Source: Salminus brasiliensis
Taxonomy: Eukaryota > Chordata > Actinopteri > Characiformes > Bryconidae
DNA length: 64,000 nucleotides
Assembly: GCF_030463535.1 (NCBI RefSeq)
Contig: NC_132878.1
Span: 33,916,261-33,980,260 of the forward strand
Direction of reading: 5' to 3'
Below are positions 10,920 to 23,400 of this stretch, in pieces. Below the pieces are notes generated by a model, which was given only the letters and a program-made list of their open reading frames with translations, was not told the origin of the DNA and did no database searches. The translations under genes and the position numbers were made by a program. Every line of letters starts with the position of its first letter. The stretch's first letter is position 1.

Positions 10920-12539
10920 ATAGTTTGCATTATATACATTATATATAGTCTGTTTTATAACTTCATGTGAGATATATTGAAGTCTTTATACATCGTGCAG
11001 AGTGTGGTCTGTAGCACAGTCCATGGCTCACCCTCATCATAATGGCAAATGTGTGTTAGCTGTCCCCATGAATTTACAGGTTACCTGGTGAAAGAACTTA
11101 CATAACATTGCAGTGAAAGAGTGAGTAGTTCTTATCGTAGCTCAGTAATATCACACTGATTGGCAAGCTTGCTTTCCTCACAAATCAGTTACTGGATGCC
11201 ACAGGGCAATTCTAGTTGAACTTTTGGACAGATTTTCTCGGCCCACAATGCACCCTGAAGAATTGGACAGCACTCATAATTAACTGAAAATCTATTGAAC
11301 TCACAGACAAGAAGCACATATGCTATATGTTTCAACTCACAGGCCTTCTACAGCATGCATGAGATCAAAACACTTCTATAACCCCCCTTAGACCAGTCAT
11401 GCTAACCTTTTTGGACCATAAGTTATCCAAGTTTAGACAAACAGTAGTAAGACCATTTTGTACCACAAATAGGCAATTAAACAATTTTAAAAAACAACAA
11501 ACTTTTAATAAGAATGTTCAGACATTGAGTTTGTAATATAAAACATTTAAATATCTCAAATAAATAAAATATAAATAAAATAAAATGCTGGTTGTTCAAC
11601 TATGTTAATTGGTAGCATCTATTTGGCTGTATTGGGAGTTATGCTATATGTGATTGTGCACCATTTTGTGCTGTCAGTTTATATAACACTGTCTATCAAA
11701 AGCATCAGAAAGACTCACAGAGACTTCAACATTGTTGGACAACAACTCAATGCTTAGAGTCCTAGTCAAAGCATTAACCTCAGCCAAGACTGGTGATTGT
11801 AACAGGTGTGTGGATGAATTTAGTCAAAGCAAAAAGGTCCATGCTTGTGCAGGTACCACTGAGTCATTGTTATAATGACTTGATTATAGAATAGCATGTA
11901 TCATCGCATACAAAGCATATTACAGTATACTTAACAAATTAATTACAATATTATACATAACAATAACAATATAATATAATAAACTAAATAAATAAACTTT
12001 ATAAACACATATAATGCAAAAATATGTAGTATGGCAGATAAAGAGAAAACTGTTTATACATTATATACAATGTTATACATATATATAGTATATATATATA
12101 GTTATATATAGTTTTACATTACATTACAATGCATTTATATATATATTATGAAACATCAGTTTGAAATAGCATCAATCATACTTGCTGACAGCCTCCTGAA
12201 GGCTTAGGTTTTGTGTTAGATTTCATATAATAGTTTTTATTCAACTATAAGATGAACGTTAACTTACATACATAATTAGTTGAATGTTTAATTAAGGATA
12301 TATTGACCATATAAAAAGCCTTAAAATAAAAGTGTTCCAGCCAACGCAAAATCTGCACCCAGTACATTTTTTTTTTAATAATAATATTTTATGATGCAAA
12401 AAAATAACCATTGCCACCCCATTCCCTTGCTCAAATAAAACTGATAAAAATGATAAATTCTAAGGATTGTTTGCTTTTTTGGTCAGACTGGGGTTTCATC
12501 TGTTCAAATTGTTCAAATCCTGTATTGAAACTCCAGTGC
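10920..12539. other. AT-rich spacer between receptor genes A and B
   Basis: Non-coding as far as I can see: short AT-rich tracts, TATATA runs around 12075-12150 and no recognisable exon or named repeat. Confidence 0.45.
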
Positions 12540-12980
12540 ACATTCAGATGTGCACTAGAAGTCTGAATGTTTGGACTCATTGCTGACACAGATGAGCAGA
12601 TAAATATGGACCATTTGGCAATATGGCAATACTGTACAAATATGGACCGTGGGCTAGAGGGGTATAAAGCCCCCAGCATTTAGCTGTGGAGCATAGGAAC
12701 TGTGTTCTCTGAAATGATGGTGCTCCAGTCAGTAAATCTGGGAGCTCCATGAGCTAGGGAGTTGGGGATGAGCTGACGTGGCGATCGTTGAACGTGTGTT
12801 CTGACCTCACTAAAGCTCTTATCACTTAATGCAATCAAATTCTCACAGCAATGCTTCAAAATCTAGAAGGACAGCATCCTGATGGGCTGTAGAGACAGTT
12901 ACTCCAACTCTAAACTATTTTTAAAACCATTTATTTCGTGTCCCAATACTCCTGTCCATATAGTGTGTGCACAGAAGTTC
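12540..12980. repeat. Interspersed MITE-like repeat
   Basis: Contains GAGGGGTATAAAGCCCCCAG, a GGTGCTCCAGTC block and an end that reads CCTGTCCATATAGTGTGTGC. The first block recurs at 42278-42297. An end like CCAATACTTTTGTCTATTTA appears at 50820. It is the kind of dispersed element common in fish, without coding capacity. Borders are approximate. Confidence 0.5.
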
Positions 12981-13050
12981 AGTACATACACGTCCAAAAC
13001 AGTACAGTTCAGCTGGTTTGTTGTGCAGGTCAATAACTGGGTTTTGGGTG

Positions 13051-13100
13051 TCACGGTTGTTCAACAGCAAGGTTGTAATATGACTCATCAGGATCAGGAG
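13051..13100 (-). CDS. Gene B exon 5: short cytoplasmic tail
   Basis: 50 nt including the stop, entering in phase 1 behind the acceptor TTACCCACCAG. It encodes PDPDESYYNLAVEQP. YYNL is a YxxL signal that could serve endocytosis or SH2 binding. The exon is short, so confidence rests on frame, acceptor and position. Confidence 0.65.
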
Positions 13101-16100
13101 CTGGTGGGTAAGATGAACACAGAGACATTCATTTATCTACAATCTATACTGTAACATGAATTCCTAATAATGCTTCCACACATATGGAAAACAAGAAACA
13201 AAACACCAGTTTTTTGAGTAGTTTGTACCTTTGGTTCTCTTGGTGTGATACACCACAGCTACTATAATGTGGAGAAAGATCACAGTCCCCAAGGCAAAGG
13301 GGACAAAAGGCGGAGTCTGTACAGACTGACCTAATGGTGGGATTCCTGAAATTGTCATGGAAAAAGACATTTGAAGAAAACACTGTTAGTATCAGAACAT
13401 TAAACAAGATAATCTAACATAATAAAAATGGGAAGGGGTACATGTAGGTCCCCTGAGAAAACATTTTACCATCCAATAAAATTCAGAAAAAGCAAGTAGG
13501 TAATATATCACTGCACATCAAACCTTCTTGCACTTTCCATTAAGAATGTAGTATATTAAAAAACATTGGTTTACCATGAACAGTGATCCTGAAGTCTGTG
13601 TATTGATTCTCTTTAACATCACACCTGTATAGTCCTCCATCCTCTTTAGTCAGGTGTAATATGAGTAGAGAGAGATTAGCTGGGGAGTGATCATTAAACC
13701 ACTGAAATTTGTCTCTGTACTGACCACTCTCACTGGACATCTCTGTCCATGTGATTCTGTCTGTGTTGAGTTTTCTCCAGATGAATGTCATAGGTGTGAA
13801 ACTGCAGATAGGGCAGTAGCAGGGCAGAAGTACCGACTCTCCTACATGTGCTATGATGTTCACTGCTGTTTTATAGTTTCCTGCGGGGGCTTCTGCAAAA
13901 ATACATGAATTGTATTGTACATGAATATGGTAAAGTTATTCACATACTCTTTGCGTCTGATATTGTTACACCGAAAAGATTCTGCCACTCCAGTTTCCAT
14001 GGCTGCAGCCAAAGACGCCACCTTACCTCATACTTAAAAAACAAGACAGCTCAAAACAGTGGAATCATCAATCAATCTAGCCTGCTCTACCTCTGTGGCT
14101 GCTCCAGTGCCTGATGCTGTAGGCACTTGGGACTCTGATCAGTCTCTTTCTCATGTGTCAGTCTCTAATTTTCCCTTGTGTCATTTCCTGCTACACAGTG
14201 ACTCCAAATACCTTAGATTCATTTGTTCCTCAAAACCATCCATCCAGCCGTTCCCCTTCTCTGACCGGGACTTCAACTTTTGTGTCTGATTTTGACGGCA
14301 ACTCAGACTCAAACTAATGTGTTAGTCACAAATGAAGAACTTTTAGTCGATTTCAACTGTAATTTTCATATTTATAGTTTTCCATGTTCAATGAATGGTC
14401 TAGTCTGCACAGTGCATATCTACTCAATGCCAACAATGCCAAATTTAGATGCTAATGAGTTTGTATGACTCTGGAATGCCCCATCTCCGTGAGTCATGAT
14501 AGAACACCTATCAAGAAGCGATGAAAGTTTCATTTGGTCTAAAATGAGCAATTATGGGCTAATTTCTATGAGGCATTCATTATTATTTGTTAGACAATTG
14601 TACTAGTAGTGGTAACATGACACTGTTATGCTGGAAATAACCTCTCATGAAAACTCAAAACAGCATATGACTGTGGGCATGACATGTTTATGGAATGGTT
14701 ATGTTAGTGGTAGGTAGCAGGGTTTGAGTAAAGTGTTGCCACATATGATTTGAGTCATTAAATCCAATCAGTCATTCACATAAAATTAGTTTTTAGGCCA
14801 GACGTGCTTGGAACTAAGACTAGCCACACCCAAATGTCTCAATGATCATTTGTAATGTAAGCCATAACAATGTAAACCACGATTGAGCATTTTACCTTTA
14901 ACAGTGAGTCTGAAGTCGATGTATTCACTCCATTCAGCTTCACATCTGTAATCTCCTCCATCCTCTGCAGTCAGGTGTGATATGAGTAGAGAGAGATTAG
15001 CTGGAGAGTGATCATTAACCAACTGAAATCTGTCTCTGTTACTCTCTCTGGATATCACTTCCCATGAGTTTCTGTATGTGATGAGTTTCCTCCAGATGAA
15101 AGTTTTAGGTGTGGTGTGTAGGTCCGTGCAGCAGCAGGTCAAAATTACTGACTCTCCTGTATGAGCTGTGATATTTAATAGTTCAACTCTGCTTACCAGA
15201 GTGCAGCCTGCAGACACACATATGAACATAAATACATGGCTAAGAAAGCTGTGTTTAATGAAGTGATGGTCATAAGTGCATCACTGTACATATTTTAGCT
15301 GTCAATAAGAAATACATGCAATACAGCAATAAGAAAACATGTATCTCCAAACTGATGACTTTACAGGAAGCAAAAATGTTCTTAACTTTGAATGGAAGCC
15401 AGTGTAAAATATAAGTTTATTCCAAGGAATTCAGAACATCTCTATTGGTCCATTTAGTCAGATTTATTTACACAGTGTACAGAGTAGCTACAGGGTTCAA
15501 ACCGACAATACATGGACAGCATTGGACAGCAGCGGTATAAACTTTACAATCATCAAGCAGATCCCATGCCTGCTTAAAATAATGTCTCAAGGTACAAGTA
15601 CAACTATTAGAAAACAAGTTGGCTTTGAAAAAATGCATATATCTACATTTAAGCAATAATGTCATTATTAAGTTTAATGAAAAGTTATTATTATGGTAAT
15701 TAAAACACTTTTACCAGGGTTTTTGCCTGCTTACAACCTACCCACCAGCAGCTATAATAAGCCATGTCTTCTAATGTGAACATTTAAAAGAGTGTAAATG
15801 TCTGTGGCCTGACCAAACTATCCTTGATGCAGTATATGTTTTTCTTTGTTATTTCCCTTGCTTCCAGACCAGGATGTGGTTTTCTATGTTGCAATCACTG
15901 ATTCATAGATTATAGATTAATAAGAGGTTATGACACAATTAATAGGCCGAAAGTGACCTATTGCCTACACATGACTATGTAAACAAATCTACTTTAGAAA
16001 ATGTTTCCTACATTATTTATTAAATATTTTGAAACTTTATGCACTTAGTTAACTAAGTAAAAGAAAATCATCTGTGAAAACATGATGTAAGAAGTAAAAT

Positions 16101-17387
16101 TGGATTGGGTATAAAAATAGATTCCACATGACAATACAAATAATTATGACTAATAACCTAATTGAAACCATTCATAAATACCTTTGAGTAGTTTTATTGT
16201 CAAACCCCATGGTATTATTTAAGGACTTCATGTGTGACTTCATTGGTGAACTTGAGCAATAGGTAAAGGTATGCCAGTAATCCACTAGATTTTAAATGAG
16301 AAAATGAGAAATGTAAATATGCACTACATTCAGACCTCAAGTTTTTACATGATTTAAATTTGGCAAGTTTGCAAATCAATAAAATGTAACAACACCTCAA
16401 CACCTGTCTTACTAAAACTTGAAGAGAGAAACTTGTCAGATTGTGTAGAATATTTTATTCATTTGTAACCACTTGCCACATGTATATCACTTTCATTCAA
16501 ATTGTCATTTATTTGTCAATTTGATTCTGCAGTGGGTGGCAGATGATTTGATCATAAACATGAACCTTAAACCTAGTGTTTTATTTTGTTGCTTTAAGAG
16601 ATTCAGCTTCCTGATGCCTTTCTGGAGCCCTGATAATTAAAAGCAGCTCTATTTGGGTTTTCTTTGTAGTTGCAAACAGTGTTGCTTTGAGGAATTATTA
16701 GCACTATTCTTTTACATTTTTAAAGAAATATATGTAAATTACTCATTGTCTTAGTATAAACAAGCATTTGTTTACTTTAGAATTCCTATGATATAAATGA
16801 AGTCTACATAAATGTGAAAAAAATCCAAAGTCCATTAACTTTTTTGTTATATTATTTTTATATTATATTATTATTATTATTTTAAATTACTTTCAAATAT
16901 ATTACTTTCCTAAACCCGATTCAGACCTGAATCTGATGTTTTATACATAAAGAATCGGGCTGAACCCAGACAGGTTTTTTGTCAGCTCCCATTAGGCACC
17001 GGTCAGGTAGCAGATCTGCAACTACATATCATCTCCTATGCTTTGTGTTCCTGTTGTTGTGACCAATCTTAGTACAGTTAATGTAATTAACACCCCAAGG
17101 CTTATTACAAACTAAAGTATGTTACTGTACAAACTGGTGGGGCCATCGGTGGGCCATAGGCTATTAGGAGGGTTAATGGCTTGGAACTAATAAGGCCCAT
17201 CAACTCATAACAATGATTTTAGATGCTGTCTGGTGTCTCTTGCATTTTTACACCAGCAGTAAACATATTTCTACTGAAATCTGTTTTAAATCTCTCATTA
17301 TTTATATTTGAGGATAGAAAAAGAAAGAATGGTACACTCACCTTCAGTGATGTGGAGCACAAACAGCAAATAAAACCACAGCTGCAT
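13051..17387 (-). CDS. Receptor gene B: two V-set Ig domains, short tail
   Basis: Five exons, high to low: signal 17342-17387 (MQLWFYLLFVLHITE), V1 14896-15207, V2 13575-13892, membrane 13229-13345, tail 13051-13100 (stop at 13051-13053). Total 843 nt, 280 residues; one frame, GT/AG at all junctions. There is no stalk exon, so the second V domain runs into the membrane exon through a short GIPPLGQSVQTPP linker. The tail is only about 25 residues and ends DESYYNLAVEQP, with a YxxL motif but no full ITIM. Membrane and tail exons are of the same type as gene D and unlike A and C. The role is inferred as the non-inhibitory or differently signalling partner in a paired-receptor set. The helix has a His but no Lys, Arg, Asp or Glu. 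Confidence 0.83.
13229..13345 (-). CDS. Gene B exon 4: transmembrane segment
   Basis: 117 nt, phase 1 to phase 1. A hydrophobic helix (FVPFALGTVIFLHIIVAVVY) is followed by HTKRTKG as basic stop-transfer. It is clearly homologous to gene D 28847-28945 and unrelated in sequence to the A/C membrane exons. Confidence 0.85.
13575..13892 (-). CDS. Gene B exon 3: second V-set domain
   Basis: 318 nt, phase 1 at both ends. It lacks the N-terminal Cys (it starts EAPAGNYKTAV) but has strand B LLPCYCPIC, one more cysteine than its relatives. It then has FIWRK and LTKEDGGLYRC and ends FRITVHG. The missing and extra Cys may be a rewired second disulfide. Confidence 0.85.
13893..14895. other. Gene B intron 2
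   Basis: About 1 kb between the two V exons. I see no additional exon and no named repeat; the plus-strand open frames here have no support. Confidence 0.5.
14896..15207 (-). CDS. Gene B exon 2: first V-set domain
   Basis: 312 nt, phase 1 at both ends. It has the N-terminal GCT, strand B VILTCCCTDL, strand C FIWRK, and SLLISHLTAEDGGDYRC with the F-strand Cys. Strand B shows CCC instead of the family CYC. The domain ends DFRLTVKG. No J-like FGxG motif follows. Confidence 0.87.
15208..17341. other. Gene B intron 1
   Basis: AT-rich intron of about 2.1 kb. A copy of the short dispersed element described at 44100-44225 lies at 17085-17185 (plus orientation). No further V exon is visible on either strand. 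Confidence 0.5.
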
Positions 17388-17564
17388 TCCTACTGAGTCC
17401 AAAAACTCCCTGAACACAGCAATAGCCCAGCAGTAACCTCTTCTTCAAACCTACAACTCCCTAACACACAGTCAGTACTCAACTAAAGTCAATACGTTTT
17501 TTAACTCTCTCTGCAGAACTTCACTGGATGTTTACCTCCCAGCCTTCTGCCTCTTTCCTCCTCC

Positions 17565-17570
<6 letters not shown>

Positions 17571-17612
<42 letters not shown>
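17571..17612. repeat. (CA)n microsatellite
   Basis: About 40 bases of ACAC repeats, 185 bases upstream of the start codon of gene B, in its probable promoter or 5' UTR. Confidence 0.95.
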
Positions 17613-18132
17613 CCCAGATAAAATTAAAATGATTCTGCCACGTCCTGTCAGTTGTCATTTGTCACTTCCTCTGTTCAAAACACAACGTCACATCACACAG
17701 CCACATTTACTATCTCTCTGTCCATGTCTATCAGGCATGTTTCAGTTCAAACATTACACAATGATAAAACATGAATGCTAATTGCATAAAGTGTGCACCC
17801 AGAAAAGGGGGTTTTCTGTGGAAGGTGAGCTCCATCAGCACTTGTTGTATTTGACCACAGCAATCACATCAAACATTGTCATACTGACCATACAAGCATC
17901 ACAATGCTAGAATTATCATAAGGGATGCATAGTGATATCAGATTGAACTCTGATATTCGGTATCAGAACAAAAAAATATTGCCATCAGAAAGATGTTTTG
18001 CTTTCACCAGTTTAAAAACCAATATTCTATGATGTATTTTTTTTAATCCAGAAGAATAGACTGTTTATGTGATGTTGGATTATTGTATATAAAAATATCC
18101 ATATTTATTTTACTGCATTTATGACTCCAAAA

Positions 18133-19473
18133 ACGGTGGCAAGAAAAAGTATGTGAACCCATGGAATTTTATGGTTTTCTGCATCAGTTTGTCATAAAAT
18201 GTGATCTGATCCTCATCCAAGTTGAGCATATTGACAAATATAATGTACCTGATATAATAACACAAAAGAAACAATCTTGCTGGTCTTTTTTTGAATACAC
18301 TTATTCAACATTCAAAGCCAACCAGGCGCTTCCTATAGCTTGTCATTAGGCCTGCCCATCGTTCAGGAGGAATTTTAGCCCATTCTTCCTGATAGAACTG
18401 CTTTAGCTCTGTCATGTTCCTAGGGTTGAGATCTGGGCTCTGACTTGGCCACTCTAAAAAAGCAGATTTTGTTTTTCATAACTCATTATGTTGTGGACTT
18501 GCGCCAGTATTTTGGGTCATTGTCCTGTTGCATCACCCAACTTCTACAGAGTTTCAGCTGACGTACAGACACTCTCACATCATCATGTAGAATTCTTTGA
18601 AATCATCTTCCCCTTAATGATTGTAAGCTGGCCAGGCCCTGATGCAGCCCGATGAAATCATCATGTTCCCTCCACCATACTTTACGTTAGGGATGCTATT
18701 TTTGTGGGGATGTGCAGGGCCTTGTTTATGCCAGATGTAGCACTGCATGTTCTTTCCAATTAGTTTTCCCAGTATCGTTTCAATGTGCAGTGTGCTCTTT
18801 TACAAACTTCAGACGTGAAGCAATGTTCCTTTCTGGTGTCACTTAGTGCTCAAGGTTTTACAGACTGTACATTCATGAACACAGATGTTAGTCTGTACTA
18901 ATGACACTTTGAAATCTTTAGCTGTCACTCAGGGTTGTTTCTTTACCTCATTGATGAGTCTCCGTTGTGCTCTTGGGATCATTTTGACTGGGCGTCCACT
19001 TCTTGGGAGAGTAGCCACAGTCCCAAAATGTGTCCATTTGTAGATTGTTTGCCTCGCTGTAGACTGGTGAATTTCTAAAGTCTTTGAAATCACTTTGTAA
19101 CCCTTTACAGCTTTATGTAAATCAACCATTTTTGATCTCTTTTTGGCGAGGCATGGCTCAGATACACGTATCCTTCTTGTGCGGAGTTTGGGTGTTTTGA
19201 ATCAAAGAAGCTTTAGTCCACACCTCCAAACTCAGTTTCTTAAGAAGATTCAAATGCTAACACCTGACTCCTAAAACCTGAATGCTAAAACCTGCTAGTT
19301 TTTTTTTGAGATCATTAACTCAAGGGTTCACATACTTTATCCACTAGCACTGTTATGTTTTTATGGCATATTTGTCAATACGCTTGACTTTGATGAGGAT
19401 CAGATCACATTGTATGACAGATTAATGCAGAAAAACATACAATTCCTAAGAGTTTAGATATTTGCCACTGTAT
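18133..19473 (-). mobile_element. Decayed Tc1-like transposon
   Basis: The ends are similar in inverted order (CGGTGGCAAGAAAAAGTATG near 18133 and TATTTGCCACTGTA near 19460), with a subterminal copy GGGTTCACATACTTTATCCA at 19324. The minus strand keeps a 66-codon N-terminal transposase piece at 18929-19129 (GYKVISKTLEIHQST, LPRSGRP). Downstream catalytic parts are broken by stops. It lies between genes B and C. Confidence 0.75.
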
Positions 19474-20379
19474 TTATTTATATTTGACATAAATAAATAT
19501 TATATATTTTATAACTGTAATGCTGATCCAGTGGATAGTTGTTCATCCAGTTGTAGATGAACAAATCAGGTATTGGCCCACAATTCTCACATTAATGCAT
19601 TACCCACCCCCCAGGCAATAAAGTCATGCTCTGATGTAGCCACTTATGATGTGGTTACTTAAAACAGACATGTTAGTCTTCAGCCTGCATTAGTCAGATA
19701 TTTATTACAGCCTGCTCTCAAGTATATGCCCATAGTATCCTCCTTCCTTTAAGATGCATCAGAAGGAAATTTACCAGGTGCTGTAAATAGCTATGTGAGT
19801 CAAAGATAAAAAGAGAGTTAATTCATAAAAGGTATAACATTAAAGAAGACACATTATACATTTTAAGTAAGATAAGGGTTTTTAATTTGGTACAATTTTA
19901 ATCAGATTTTGTAACAGGTCCTGTGGACCAATGAAGACATTCTTAAAAAAAAGAAAACCTGTTCCTAATTAAAGCTCTGCCTTGGCCAAAGGCAGCTTAG
20001 CAGAGGGCCCAGCCACAGGCTACTACTGTCTCAAGCAAGAGACTTTCTTAATAATGACATCAACATTCTTAAATACAGTACAATTAGGCATTCAGTAGGC
20101 ACTCATACTTGGACTTACTGCAAAAGGTAAAAGCAGTAATAGGAGTCCTGCCAAAGACCTGTGTTGGTCCTGTTGTGGTCTCTTACAGCATGCCAGGAAA
20201 ATGCTAGAAAAATGCTCCATTGCCAAAAAGGTTTGGTGGTCCTATAAAAGTCTGCGTAATTTTCCACATTTGGGCTCCTTGTTCCTATGCAGTGAAATTG
20301 ATCTTCAGTTGATCTTTGGGGTAAATGATATATGGTAGGAAATGTGGAAAGGCAACGAGAAACTGTGCAGGTACATATG
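19474..20379. other. Spacer between genes B and C
   Basis: About 0.9 kb with no recognisable exon or named repeat. It must hold the 3' UTR of gene C next to 20380. Confidence 0.45.
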
Positions 20380-20487
20380 TTAACTTAGTTTGATGCTGGC
20401 ATATTCTATATTGTCTCCAGTGTCCAGTGGTGTAGATAATGGTGTTGGTGATTTAACATGGACTACTGTACAGTATGTCACATCATC
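20380..20487 (-). CDS. Gene C exon 8: ITIM-bearing C-terminus
   Basis: 108 nt including the stop. The peptide begins DDVTYCTVVHVKSP and ends DNIEYASIKLS. Both tyrosines sit in ITIM consensus. The acceptor is CTCTACCTGCAG. Confidence 0.88.
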   Translation of the reverse strand, partial: DDVTYCTVVHVKSPTPLSTPLDTGDNIEYASIKLS

Positions 20488-23400
20488 CTGCAGGTAGAGC
20501 AAATGAACAAATGTTACCAACACACCTACATGAAAAAACAGAGTGGAACACATTCTTGGAATAATGCAGACCTTTTCCTGGGCTGCATCATCATTGTACA
20601 ATAACTCACGGTTGTGCTGTAAGAACACAAAATATAGCAAATTAAACGCAATAGAAATGTGCACAAACAAAAAGGTTGCATCTTTGCAACTATTTGTCTG
20701 GATATACAAGTGAGCAAATAAGCAATCCATTGAGATCTTGTGTAAGGGAGTGTTATCAAAACCATCTCCGAAACCCTCATCAGAGGTGTATTTAGTTCCC
20801 TTCCAATACCTTGTTTCTCAACTCAACCTTTTATTAAAGTAAATCAGATGATCTGCTGGTGGAACTGAGCAAAGCCATACAGTGTCTAGAGTTCAAAGTT
20901 CACATGGAGGTTCTTCTATCTGTCTTCTCATAACTGTGTTCTTCTAAATGTTCTCTTCTAACCAGCATATCAGTAACATTACTTGCCCACAGCATATTCT
21001 GACCACTGACTTTGTTTAAATCTGTTATTTCTAATGTTGTACAGTGATTTACCATAAAAATCACAGTGAACATTGTTATAAATAGTTCACTTATATATGC
21101 TATAAGTGCCAGTCATCATAAAACCAGCATTTGCCCATTTTGATGCTATGTTACCTCAGCATGTGTTATAACAACTGGCACTAGGTTTAATAAGCCTTTG
21201 CCTAAATGTCTACACAGGTTTATGACAGTTGTCATGAAAGGCCTTATAGCCTTATGAACACTACCCTTTAGTCTTGGGGCCTAGGGTCCCCATGCACGGT
21301 TTTAAATGGGTAAAGGTCCACCCTAGGCCCAAGATGAAAGGGTAGTGTTCGTATGGCTATAAGGCCTTTCATGACAACTGTCATAAACCTGTATAGATAT
21401 TTAGGCAAAAGCTCCAAAATGGCACTCCAAATATTTTGCCTTAACATTGGCTTTCACCTTGCTGTGGACTGGGTGTTTGACTGCTTTGTCAGCAGCAAGA
21501 GTGTTTTGTCAGCAGCAGAATGTATATGAAATGTTTACAGAAGAAAAGAGCCAGTCAGCTTGTTAATTATACCCCCCACCTTGATGTGCTACAAACTTTT
21601 CATTGGGTTTCTGTCAGATTTGATCAGTGATTCAAAACACGTGTTTTTCAAATGATCATTTTACCTTCCGTTTTTTGGTCTCTCTCCATTCACAAAGATA
21701 GGAGCCTAGTCATATCAGCGACCAACAGCGAGCAAGTGAACTGACTTAACTGTAAGGACTTTGGTGACTGTAAGGACAGCAGAGCAGCTCTTTTTAATTG
21801 AGCAGGTGTGGACGTCAGTGTGCCAGCAAAAAGGATAGTATATCATAGAATTTAGCCAATTTGACTAAATCATTTGACAATGTAAGCTTTGACTTTTGTA
21901 AATGAGCTTAAAAGGTCCTGTGTTTTCATCATTGCTAATGTTAACCTACTTGACTATAAAGGTTACACAAAACAAAGGACTAACCATCAACATTTATGTG
22001 TATGCATGAAGCCTATTTATTGATGTTTTAGCTTAATATTAGTGAATTATTAATACAATCTGCTGGGCGTGCACATTAACAGCACATTGTGGCCACCTCT
22101 ACACATTCAATTGCCACATCTGGGCCACCCCAGATTGAAATTCCTAGATCAGCCCCTGGAGTCACCAATAGTTTTTTCCACCTAAGCTGTTTACACGTAC
22201 ATATGTAGTACTCTATTTAACAATGGGGTTCTTTAATAGTGAATTAGTAAAGACAATGGTTCCACATAGGACCATGGCAACTGAAAGAACCCTTTAAATG
22301 CCAGAACGGGTCTTTGTCTGGTGACATGGTTGTTAAAATTAAACAAAACAAAGTAAACCTTGTGTAACTGAGTGCAACTGAGTGTCTTGCTATCCCTTTC
22401 TGCTGTGACACTGAGAATTTCCCCACTGTGGGACTAATAAAGGATTATCTTATCTTATCTTATCTTATCTTATCTTGTAGATAGTTATAGAATCATCTCC
22501 TATATAGCACCATATAATATCATCAGTACTATGAAGAAACCGTTTTGCTTGCGTAGTGTGTTTTTATGGGCAACAAATACATACATCAATACCCCCTACC
22601 ACCCACACAAAAACACTACTAAGCACTACTCACCCGTTCCTGCTCTGATGTATCAGTGGGTTCTGACAGTACAGTGCAGTAAAGCCCATCAGAGCAATCC
22701 TAAACAAACACAGACAGATAAGCTCACGGAAGCTTTAGCGCTACATAGCATCTAAATAGCATAGGTTAGAGATCTTCTGATCTTACCTGTGTCTCCTGAT
22801 CTTTCCTCCATCCAGCTTTTCTCTTATGGCTCTTCATCTGCCCTCGCCTCTGAGCTGCACAATCAAACCACACACACACACACACTCACACACAGCACCT
22901 ACACAGGGCTCCACACACTATGCATATGACAAAGGTGAAGAGTGTGAGTGGATGAGAGTGGGTATGTATCCACCTCTGTGTCTCTGGAAGATGACGGCTC
23001 CAACTATGATCAACAGCAGCAAACCCCCCACAGCAGCAAATATGAAGTAGTAAGGGTTCACATGTTGTTTCCTAGACTCCTCTGTATGTAAGAGAAAAAC
23101 AAAAGGAAGATAAATGTTCAGGTAAGTGTGTGTTACATGGTGTGTATGTGTACTTAGCTATTTGGGTTTACACTGAGTTTAATGCACTGATGTGATTTTA
23201 ACCAGATAGGAGGAATGTTGCTGTTGAAGCTGTTCTGCCATTGGCCGCTGGAGTGGACATTGCAGGTGGAGTTGAGGCTACTGTAGAGCAGAGAAAGGTC
23301 TGATGAGTTTCACATACAGAAACAAGAGTTTAATGTGAGTTTTAAAGAAAGATGGAAGGGGTTTAAATGTTGAATTTGCCAGAAAATTGCATTTTTTTAA

